This document shows, piece by piece, positions 5,595 through 11,451 of a DNA stretch of 11,451 nt. The position numbers were made by a program, and so were the translations under genes. Every line of letters begins with the position of its first letter. Position 1 is the first letter of the stretch. The notes under the pieces are model-generated. The model searched no databases, was not told the DNA's origin, and saw only the letters and a program-made list of their open reading frames with translations. Origin of the DNA: JACJXF01 sp964349045 (lineage in GTDB: Bacteria > Bacteroidota > Bacteroidia > Bacteroidales > GCA-2748055); NCBI GenBank assembly GCA_964349045.1, contig CAYGFI010000158.1, positions 1-11,451 on the forward strand. Reading direction: 5' to 3'.

Positions 5595-7262
5595 ATGCCA
5601 CACCCCAAACAACACATAACAGACCTGGCAGATATTTGCTATAGAAAAGGGATCAGAAAGGTGGTCATTTCTCCGGGTTCGCGCAGCGCTCCTCTCATCA
5701 ATGCATTTTATGACCGGTTTGGCGATAGTTGTATTAGCATTGTAGATGAAAGAAGTGCAGCCTTTTTCGCGTTGGGTATGGCAAGTTATTCGGGTATTCC
5801 GGTAATTCTCCTATGCACATCCGGAACTGCACTGCTGAATTATGCCCCGGCTCTTGCCGAAGCATATTACCAGCATATAACGCTCCTGGCCATGACAGCT
5901 GACCGACCGCATGAATGTATCGATCAGCAGGATAACCAAACCCTCAGGCAAAAAGGCATCTACAGTAATTATATCAAAGGTAGTTTTGAACTGCCTCAGG
6001 CAATCACCACCAAGCATGAACTCTGGCATGCCCATAGGATCATCAATGATGCGGTTAACTTATGTACATCGTCATCGAATGGCCCGGTGCATCTGAATGT
6101 CCCACTTACCGAACCTCTATATGACACTCTTCCCCCTGTATCAGAAAAATTAAAAATAATTCACTACGAAAAACCGGAAATTACATTATCATTTTCAGGG
6201 GAAATGATCAGGGAATGGCATGAGGCCAGGAAAATAATGATCATCCATGGTCAGGACTTCCCCGGATCAGCAACATCCCATCTTTTGCCTTCGCTTTCAA
6301 ACGATAGCAGAATAATCACTTTGGCTGAAAATATCGCCAATACGCCCGGTGAAAAAATTATTGCTAATTCCAACCTGGTTCTTTCACTTAACAAAAACAA
6401 CAGTCCCGAATATCCCGATCTGATCCTGCATAGCGGAGGTCAGGTAGTATCGAAGGCGCTGACAGGTTACCTGCGCAGGACTGATAATGGCAAATGCTGG
6501 CGTATTGGAACAGATAAAGGCATTATCGATACCTTTAAAAAGGTTACCCGTGTAATACCTCATGCCCCTGATACTTTTTACCATGCACTTTCACGGATAG
6601 ATAAAGCAGAAGTTGAATCAACTTATAGAGATAGCTGGATGGCCGCTGCAATCAAAGCAAATTCCGCTGCAAATGAGTTCATTCACGACGCGCCATTTTC
6701 TGATATGTGGGTATTTAACCATGTATTTCACTTAATTCCTGCAGGAACTCTGGTAGTCCTTGGCAACAGCAGCATAGTTCGCTACGCACAACTTTTCCCC
6801 GCAAACAAAACACTGGATTATTATTCAAACCGGGGTGTTTCGGGTATCGATGGATGCCTTTCCACCGCAGCAGGTATAGCATTTTCATCAAATAAACCTA
6901 CCCTGGCCATATTGGGCGACCTGAGTTTTATATACGATTCCAATGCATTGTGGAACCGTGAACTGTCCCCCAACCTGCGTATCCTTGTTATCAATAATGA
7001 GGGGGGCGAAATATTCCATATTCTCAAAGGACCATCGGATCAACCCGCTTTCAGTAAATTTGTAGAAGCCCATCATCCGGTAAATATTCGTAAATTAGCC
7101 AAAGCATTCGGTTTGGAATATTTCTTCGCCGATGACGTCATAAATCTTATTAATCAATGGGATAAATTTATTGACAACCGTCCAAAACCGGCTCTATTTG
7201 AAGTGAAAACCGATCCCAAATTGAGTGCTCATATTTTCAGAAAGCTGATGGCACTTTCATAG
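5595..7262 (+). CDS. menD: SEPHCHC synthase MenD (ThDP-dependent)
   Basis: A 555-aa thiamine-diphosphate enzyme, normal length for MenD. It decarboxylates 2-oxoglutarate and adds the succinyl semialdehyde unit to isochorismate. The N-terminal Pyr domain has SPGSRSAPL (26-34), DERSAAFFALG (51-61) with the ThDP-activating Glu52, and CTSGTALLNYAPALAEA (74-90). It continues with TADRPHE (101-107) and the MenD-type segment DQQDNQTLRQ (110-119). The C-terminal PP domain has NRGVSGIDG (412-420), and the ThDP diphosphate/metal motif runs from GDLSFIYDSNAL (441-452) to NNEGGEIF (467-474). The middle domain is more divergent, as is usual in this family. Its ATG abuts the menF stop (TAAATG). A 32-bp gap containing the small palindrome TTCAACTGTTGAA (7269-7281) separates it from menB. 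Confidence 0.95.
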   Translation: MPHPKQHITDLADICYRKGIRKVVISPGSRSAPLINAFYDRFGDSCISIVDERSAAFFALGMASYSGIPVILLCTSGTALLNYAPALAEAYYQHITLLAMTADRPHECIDQQDNQTLRQKGIYSNYIKGSFELPQAITTKHELWHAHRIINDAVNLCTSSSNGPVHLNVPLTEPLYDTLPPVSEKLKIIHYEKPEITLSFSGEMIREWHEARKIMIIHGQDFPGSATSHLLPSLSNDSRIITLAENIANTPGEKIIANSNLVLSLNKNNSPEYPDLILHSGGQVVSKALTGYLRRTDNGKCWRIGTDKGIIDTFKKVTRVIPHAPDTFYHALSRIDKAEVESTYRDSWMAAAIKANSAANEFIHDAPFSDMWVFNHVFHLIPAGTLVVLGNSSIVRYAQLFPANKTLDYYSNRGVSGIDGCLSTAAGIAFSSNKPTLAILGDLSFIYDSNALWNRELSPNLRILVINNEGGEIFHILKGPSDQPAFSKFVEAHHPVNIRKLAKAFGLEYFFADDVINLINQWDKFIDNRPKPALFEVKTDPKLSAHIFRKLMALS

Positions 7263-7294
7263 AAACTATTCAACTGTTGAAATAACAAATAATT

Positions 7295-8119
7295 ATGACC
7301 AATATAAGAAACTGGACTCGTATTAAGGAATTTGAAGAAATCAAATTCGACTTCTTTGAGGGGATTGCCAGAATTACAATTAACCGCCCCAGGTACCGCA
7401 ATGCCTTTACACCTGATACCACCCGCGAAATGTGTGAAGCCATGACACATTGCCGTGAGAATCCCGATATTTGTGTGGTTATTCTCACTGGCGAAGGTGA
7501 CAAGGCATTCTGTAGTGGTGGTGATCAAAATATCAAGAAATTCGGCGGATATGTCGGTAAGGATGGGATCCCCCGCCTCAATATCCTTGACCTGCAAAAA
7601 CAGATCAGGTCTATTCCCAAACCTGTTATTGCCATGGTAAACGGGTATGCTATTGGTGGTGGACATGTGTTACATGTGGTTTGTGATTTGACAGTAGCTT
7701 CAGAAAATGCAATATTCGGACAAACCGGCCCCAGGGTGGGAAGTTTCGATGCTGGGTTTGGATCCTCATACCTGGCACGCATTGTGGGACAAAAAAAAGC
7801 ACGTGAAATCTGGTTTCTCTGCGAACAATACACGGCCCGTGAAGCGCTGGAAATGGGACTGGTGAATAAGGTTGTACCCTATGATCAGCTTGAGGATGAA
7901 ACCGTGATCTGGTGCAAAAAGATCATACAACACAGTCCGCTTGCCCTTCGCATGATTAAGGCCGGACTCAATGCGGAACTAGACGGACAGGTCGGAATTC
8001 AGGAACTCGCAGGGAATGCAACCATGCTGTATTACATGACTGAGGAGGCTCAGGAAGGGAAAAAAGCGTTTCTTGAAAAGCGCAAACCCGATTTCAGTAA
8101 ATTTCCCAAATTGCCATGA
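7295..8119 (+). CDS. menB: 1,4-dihydroxy-2-naphthoyl-CoA synthase MenB
   Basis: A 274-aa crotonase-superfamily enzyme that closes the second ring by an intramolecular Claisen (Dieckmann-type) condensation of o-succinylbenzoyl-CoA. Oxyanion-hole segments are GEGDKAFCSGGDQ (66-78) and NGYAIGGGHVLHVVCDL (116-132). The MenB signature FGQTGPRVGSFDAGFG (141-156) contains Gly145 in QTG. In the family this Gly marks bicarbonate-dependent (type I, E. coli-like) enzymes, whereas type II enzymes such as that of M. tuberculosis have Asp there. The C-terminal EKRKPDFSKFP tail matches the family's subunit-swapped end. The chosen start gives the usual MenB N-terminal length. Its stop overlaps the menA start by 4 bp (ATGA), a sign of coupled translation. 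Confidence 0.96.
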   Translation: MTNIRNWTRIKEFEEIKFDFFEGIARITINRPRYRNAFTPDTTREMCEAMTHCRENPDICVVILTGEGDKAFCSGGDQNIKKFGGYVGKDGIPRLNILDLQKQIRSIPKPVIAMVNGYAIGGGHVLHVVCDLTVASENAIFGQTGPRVGSFDAGFGSSYLARIVGQKKAREIWFLCEQYTAREALEMGLVNKVVPYDQLEDETVIWCKKIIQHSPLALRMIKAGLNAELDGQVGIQELAGNATMLYYMTEEAQEGKKAFLEKRKPDFSKFPKLP

Positions 8120-9036
8120 GTCAAAGCACTAAGCTGAATTTTAAAATCTGGACAAAAGCCTTCCGGCTGAGAACCCTTCCACTAGCCTTATCCAGCGCCA
8201 TCCTTGGAAGTTTCCTGGCCTTTGCTCAGGGCGGCTTCCGGTGGTATATCTTCGTACTTGCCATATTTACTTCACTCTTCCTTCAGATACTTTCGAACCT
8301 TGCAAATGATTACGGCGATGCCATGCACGGTACCGACAATGAAAAAAGACTCGGACCGCAGCGGATTACCCAGAGTGGTCTTGTCCCCCGAAAGCAGATG
8401 CGCAGTATTATCCTCAGGTTTGTGATATTTTCTTTGGTTTCCGGCTCCCTGCTCATTTTCATCGGCTTACGTAATATAGGATGGAGAACATTACTGTTTT
8501 TTTTTATTCTCGGTTTGTCAGCGATATACGCTGCGATCAAATATACTATTGGCAAAAACCCTTATGGTTATGTCGGCCTTGGCGATATTTTTGTTTTTTT
8601 CTATTTTGGCATCGTGGGTGTAGCTGGTACGTATTACCTGCATGTCAATACCTTTGATCCCTGGATTTTATTACCTGCTTCTGCAATTGGGCTGCTGAGC
8701 TCAGGTGTGCTGAACCTGAATAACATGCGTGATATTGAAAACGATGCGAAGTCAGGTAAACGTACACTGGTGGTTTACATCGGCACCAAGGCTGCAAAGT
8801 TCTATCACCTGGTACTGATATCCCTTTCAATTGCCTTCAGTCTGATTTATACGTTTACCCATTTTAATTCTGTATACCAGTTTCTGTTCATACTCACTTG
8901 TCCGTTATTTGCACTGAATGTGATTGTGGTGATGAGAAATATCGATCCCATTGAACTGAACGCGGAACTTAAAAAGCTGGCATTGATAACTTTTGTATTT
9001 TCAATCACATTTGGGCTGGGCCTGGTACTGCAATGA
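8116..9036 (+). CDS. menA: 1,4-dihydroxy-2-naphthoate polyprenyltransferase MenA
   Basis: A 306-aa integral membrane UbiA-superfamily prenyltransferase that attaches the polyprenyl chain to DHNA with loss of CO2, giving demethylmenaquinone. About eight to nine hydrophobic segments are visible, for example around residues 24-38, 43-60, 98-118, 125-141, 155-172, 184-199, 229-247, 254-272 and 287-304. The first Asp-rich motif is NDYGDAMHGTD (64-74). The second is NNMRDIENDAKSGKRT (202-217). These bind Mg-diphosphate of the prenyl donor. The RxxTLPLALSSAILG segment (18-31) is typical of MenA. It overlaps menB by 4 bp at the start and menC by 4 bp at the end, in the middle of the operon. The prenyl chain length cannot be read from the sequence. 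Confidence 0.94.
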   Translation: MSQSTKLNFKIWTKAFRLRTLPLALSSAILGSFLAFAQGGFRWYIFVLAIFTSLFLQILSNLANDYGDAMHGTDNEKRLGPQRITQSGLVPRKQMRSIILRFVIFSLVSGSLLIFIGLRNIGWRTLLFFFILGLSAIYAAIKYTIGKNPYGYVGLGDIFVFFYFGIVGVAGTYYLHVNTFDPWILLPASAIGLLSSGVLNLNNMRDIENDAKSGKRTLVVYIGTKAAKFYHLVLISLSIAFSLIYTFTHFNSVYQFLFILTCPLFALNVIVVMRNIDPIELNAELKKLALITFVFSITFGLGLVLQ

Positions 9037-10091
9037 TTAAAGCACGAACTGCATGCAAGGAATTTACATTTAGCCGTCCCGCCATTACCTCACGCGGAAC
9101 TTATCTGAAAAAAAAGGTTCACTATATTATACTGTATCAGTCCGATGACCCCTGCACGACAGGAATTGGTGAATGTTCCCTGTTTCCTGGCTTAAGTATT
9201 GACAACACCAAAGAATTTCCTGATAAGCTGAATCAAATTATCAACCATATTAACCAGGGTGAACACATTGCTGATTCCTCACTGACCGGTTTGCCTTCTC
9301 TTGCATTCGCTCTTGAAACAGCCGGAAATGACCTTCGGGTAATGGGTTCGAAATTATTGTATCCTTCAAGCTTCACGGAGGGAAAAGATTCAGTAAGGAT
9401 CAATGGTTTGATCTGGATGGGCCAAAAGGAAGAAATGATGCGTCAGATCAGGCAAAGACTTAAAGATGGCTTTACATGTTTGAAACTAAAGATCGGCGCC
9501 CTGAACTTTGAAGATGAACTGGACTTATTGCGTTACCTGCGTAAACATTACACATCAGAAGAGCTTGAATTGCGAGTGGATGCAAATGGCGCATTCAGAC
9601 CCGGAAAAGCACTTGAATACCTCAAGTATCTGGCTGAATATGACCTGCACAGCATAGAACAGCCCATTCCTGCGGGACATATGGGATCCATGGCCGAACT
9701 CTGTGCATCGTCTCCCATACCCATTGCTCTTGATGAGGAACTGATCGGCATACATTCCATTGCCGCTAAAAAAAAGCTGCTGGAAACAATCAGGCCACAT
9801 TATCTCGTGCTAAAACCCGGCCTGTTGGGTGGTATTGCCCCATGTACAGAGTGGATCGAACTCGCCGGGAAATTCAAAACGGACTGCTGGATCACCTCAG
9901 CGTTGGAAACCAATATCGGACTGAATGCTATTGCACAATGGACCTATACGCTGAACAACCCGATCGCACACGGATTGAGTACAGGTTCGCTATACACGGA
10001 CAATATTCCTTCCCCGCTATACCGCTATGATGACAGATTGTATTATGACCCGGACCGGAATTGGGATCTTTCGGATTTTACCAATGTATAA
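9033..10091 (+). CDS. menC: o-Succinylbenzoate synthase MenC
   Basis: A 352-aa enolase-superfamily enzyme that dehydrates SHCHC to o-succinylbenzoate. The N-terminal capping domain (about 1-115) includes GIGECSLFPGLS (44-55). In the barrel, KLKIG (151-155) holds the catalytic lysine pair Lys151/Lys153. RVDANGAF (181-188), SIEQPI (207-212) and ALDEEL (232-237) supply the three metal ligands Asp183, Glu209 and Asp234. LVLKPGLLGG (258-267) has the second catalytic base Lys261. SALETNIGL (289-297) matches the family's substrate loop. The superfamily also includes dipeptide epimerases, but the men neighbours and the KxK, DxN, E and DE pattern favour MenC. The ATG overlaps the menA stop by 4 bp, and menE begins 5 bp after its own stop. 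Confidence 0.93.
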   Translation: MIKARTACKEFTFSRPAITSRGTYLKKKVHYIILYQSDDPCTTGIGECSLFPGLSIDNTKEFPDKLNQIINHINQGEHIADSSLTGLPSLAFALETAGNDLRVMGSKLLYPSSFTEGKDSVRINGLIWMGQKEEMMRQIRQRLKDGFTCLKLKIGALNFEDELDLLRYLRKHYTSEELELRVDANGAFRPGKALEYLKYLAEYDLHSIEQPIPAGHMGSMAELCASSPIPIALDEELIGIHSIAAKKKLLETIRPHYLVLKPGLLGGIAPCTEWIELAGKFKTDCWITSALETNIGLNAIAQWTYTLNNPIAHGLSTGSLYTDNIPSPLYRYDDRLYYDPDRNWDLSDFTNV

Positions 10092-10096
10092 AAGCC

Positions 10097-11191
10097 ATGA
10101 ATAATGCCGTTCTGACTATCAATAAAAAATCCTTTACCCGGGCGGAACTCCTCAGCTTTTCGAAATCGAAAACAGGGGACGAAAAAACTCCTTCCTGGGA
10201 GAAAGCCGTTTATCAATTTATTCTCAACTGGTTTAATGATTCAGAAATCATTGTGCAATTCTCCTCTGGTACAACGGGAAAATCAAAGGAGTTGCATTTA
10301 TCAAAGCAATCCATGATCCATTCGGCGGAAAACACCTGCACTTACTTCGATCTGAAGAAAGGACAAACGGCCGTGTTATGTTTACCCATTGATTATATTG
10401 CCGGAAAAATGATGATGATCCGGTGTATCGCAGGAGGCCTTAATTTACAACTGATTGAGCCCAAAAGGCAACCAGATCTTTCGGGAATTGGATCAGTCGA
10501 TTTCATTGCCATGGTGCCCCTTCAGGTACTAAACACCCTCGGACCAGATGAAAATATACCTGCAATAAAAAAACTGATCGTCGGGGGCGCTGAAATTCAT
10601 GCTGATCTTGAAAAAAAACTATCGCAGCTTCCTATCGAAGCATATGCCACCTATGGAATGGCCGAAACATGCTCCCATATCGCTGTACGCCAGATAAATG
10701 GCATGAATGCTGAACCCTTTTACCGTGCCCTGCCCGGTATAAAACTCGACATAGATGAAAGAAACTGCCTTGTAATTGAAGCCCAATATCTCCAGGTCCG
10801 GATCATAACCAATGACATGGTTGAACTTACCGGAAACAATTCCTTTAGGTGGATCGGCCGTTACGATAACCTTATAAACTCAGGCGGAATTAAAATTGTA
10901 GCCGAAGAATTGGAAGCTGAAATAAGAGCTGGTACCGGATTGGAATGTGCTGTGATTGCCCTGCGTGATACATTGCTGGGACAAAAGGTAATACTCGTGT
11001 TCGAAAGGGGGAAACATCCTTCTGAAGAGCAATCATACAAAATAATCATTGAAAACAAGCTTTATCGTCATCTTCAAACAAAAGACTTTGTATATGTGGA
11101 TAAATTCCCCAGGAACAACTCTCTAAAAATTGACAGAAGGGAATTAATCCGAATAGTATCGAAAAAGTTGAATAAAAGTAACCCCGATTAA
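10097..11191 (+). CDS. menE: o-Succinylbenzoate-CoA ligase MenE (short form)
   Basis: A 364-aa ANL-superfamily acyl-adenylating enzyme that activates o-succinylbenzoate with ATP and CoA to OSB-CoA, the MenB substrate. The phosphate-binding loop is FSSGTTGKSKEL (55-66), the adenine-binding motif is ATYGMAET (184-191), and the hinge region is RWIGRYDNLINSGGIKI (251-267). The C-terminal lid is PRNNSLKIDR (338-347) with catalytic Lys344, where the usual Gly of the GK motif is Leu. It is about 90 residues shorter than E. coli MenE (about 450), entirely before the P-loop, as seen in other compact Bacteroidota MenE proteins I recall. The ATG at 10097 is chosen, giving a 5-bp gap after menC. A TTG at 10061 in the same frame would overlap menC and add an unlikely extension. 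It is the last gene of the operon. Confidence 0.92.
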   Translation: MNNAVLTINKKSFTRAELLSFSKSKTGDEKTPSWEKAVYQFILNWFNDSEIIVQFSSGTTGKSKELHLSKQSMIHSAENTCTYFDLKKGQTAVLCLPIDYIAGKMMMIRCIAGGLNLQLIEPKRQPDLSGIGSVDFIAMVPLQVLNTLGPDENIPAIKKLIVGGAEIHADLEKKLSQLPIEAYATYGMAETCSHIAVRQINGMNAEPFYRALPGIKLDIDERNCLVIEAQYLQVRIITNDMVELTGNNSFRWIGRYDNLINSGGIKIVAEELEAEIRAGTGLECAVIALRDTLLGQKVILVFERGKHPSEEQSYKIIIENKLYRHLQTKDFVYVDKFPRNNSLKIDRRELIRIVSKKLNKSNPD

Positions 11192-11226
11192 TCATTGAGA
11201 TAACAGAAGTTTTTTAATTCTTGTTC

Positions 11227-11259
11227 AATAAACTACCTCGCAGCAGAGCTGCCGAGGTA
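11227..11259. repeat. Palindromic repeat, copy 2, downstream of menE
   Basis: The first 26 bases are identical to 4395-4420. The palindrome here closes fully, TACCTCG-CAGC-AGA-GCTG then CGAGGTA, with one bulged base. It sits 35 bp after the menE stop and could act as an mRNA 3'-end hairpin, although no clear T-run follows it. Confidence 0.85.
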
Positions 11260-11280
11260 TTAACAAAAAACATTTTCAAT

Positions 11281-11321
11281 CGCAGCAGAGCTGCGGGGAA
11301 TTTACCCACAGAGATTAAAAA
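11281..11321. repeat. Palindromic repeat, copy 3 (core plus tail)
   Basis: All 41 bases are identical to 4407-4447, from the CGCAGC core through the tail ending GAGATTAAAAA. It lacks the left flank present in copies 1 and 2. It lies 21 bp after copy 2 and directly before the incoming insertion sequence. Confidence 0.9.
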
Positions 11322-11323
11322 GA

Positions 11324-11347
11324 GGGTTGGCCGGTTAAGACCAACCC
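11324..11347. other. Inverted repeat at the left end of the incoming insertion sequence
   Basis: GGGTTGG (11324-11330) pairs with CCAACCC (11341-11347) around a 10-base loop. No T-run follows, so it is a poor intrinsic terminator. It could be part of the terminus of the IS4-like element that starts here, but the other end of that element is outside the window and cannot be compared. Confidence 0.35.
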
Positions 11348-11349
11348 AG

Positions 11350-11390
11350 ATGGTTATCTTTGAAGATACTACCCTTTAAAGTATAACCAT
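11350..11390 (+). promoter_or_regulatory. Hairpin sequestering the transposase start codon
   Basis: ATGGTTAT-CTTT (11350-11361) pairs with AAAG-T-ATAACCAT (11378-11390) with one bulged base. The right arm includes the first two bases of the transposase ATG. The left arm overlaps the -7 promoter element at 11355-11362, so a transcript started by that promoter would lack it. Confidence 0.6.
11355..11362 (+). promoter_or_regulatory. -7 promoter element of the IS4-like transposase
   Basis: TATCTTTG matches TAnnTTTG exactly. It lies 26 bases before the ATG, so transcription would start around 11367-11370. The -33 region is not well conserved. Confidence 0.5.
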
Positions 11391-11451
11391 GAGTAAAAGT
11401 ACAAATTTTACCGGACAGCCGATTCTTAATCAACTATTATTGTTTTTAGAT
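11389..11451 (+). CDS. IS4-family transposase with DUF4372-type N-terminus (5' end only)
   Basis: Twenty-one codons run off the window edge: MSKSTNFTGQP and then ILNQLLLFLD. From memory, the opening (M-x-K-S-T-x-F-x-G-Q-P-x-x-x-Q-L-L) is characteristic of the DUF4372 domain at the start of IS4-family transposases that are common in Bacteroidota. The catalytic domain is outside the window, so its integrity is unknown. The gene is oriented in the same direction as the men operon and is exposed to read-through from menE. Its start codon is held in a hairpin. Confidence 0.75.
   Translation, partial: MSKSTNFTGQPILNQLLLFLD

Noticed and set aside
7269..7281. Palindrome TTCAACTGTTGAA between menD and menB as an operator
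   Set aside because: Too short and single; it lies in a 32-bp intra-operon gap without a promoter. Likely chance.
7229..7666. 145-codon minus-strand open frame over the menD/menB junction
   Set aside because: Antisense shadow of menB, whose motifs are unambiguous.
10061..10096. menE start at TTG 10061
   Set aside because: It would overlap menC by 31 bases and add 12 residues. The ATG at 10097, 5 bp after the menC stop, fits the operon's spacing.

Overview
The window looks like a chromosomal piece of a Bacteroidota bacterium, probably Bacteroidales-like. The protein families have a Bacteroidota flavour, base composition is AT-leaning, and three exact matches to the Bacteroidota -7 promoter element (TAnnTTTG) sit in sensible places. 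It divides into a scarred mobile-element zone (about 1-2560), a short zone of gene debris (2560-3205), a compact menaquinone (vitamin K2) biosynthesis operon (3206-11191), and a right edge where another insertion sequence begins (11389 to the end).

Left zone. Several mobile elements are stacked on each other. The window opens with 23-bp-spaced repeats that look like the end of an IS21-type element. They abut a 5'-truncated IS630-family transposase (about 49-586). That element appears to have inserted into the 3' part of an IS1182-family transposase on the minus strand (about 597-2423). The IS1182 gene is also interrupted by a ~399-bp element without coding capacity (903-1301), which has IS21-like doubled ends and a very long internal hairpin, and it carries a separate +1 frameshift. 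Just beyond the IS1182 promoter lies the 3' end of what appears to be an FMN-binding-domain gene (2560-2778), probably beheaded by these insertions.

Menaquinone operon. All genes are on the plus strand and tightly packed: ubiE/menG, a hotdog DHNA-CoA thioesterase (MenI-like), menF, menD, menB, menA, menC, menE. Together they convert chorismate to isochorismate (MenF), SEPHCHC (MenD), then SHCHC to OSB (MenC), OSB-CoA (MenE), DHNA-CoA (MenB), DHNA (thioesterase), demethylmenaquinone (MenA) and menaquinone (UbiE/MenG). Only MenH (SEPHCHC to SHCHC) has no gene here. Most junctions are 4-bp overlaps or gaps under 35 bp. The one larger gap (85 bp, ubiE to thioesterase) holds an exact TAnnTTTG match, so the last seven genes may have their own promoter.

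Two things stand out beyond routine annotation. First, a palindromic repeat (core CGCAGCAGAGCTGCG) occurs three times, twice just after menE and once inside the 3' end of the thioesterase gene, where it is translated and supplies the protein's last ~18-20 residues. Second, the IS4-like (DUF4372-type) transposase that starts at the right edge has its start codon in a hairpin whose other arm overlaps its own -7 promoter element. That layout should silence read-through transcripts from the men operon while sparing the element's own transcript, the logic known from IS10 and IS50. No new defence system, CRISPR array, tRNA or rRNA is visible.
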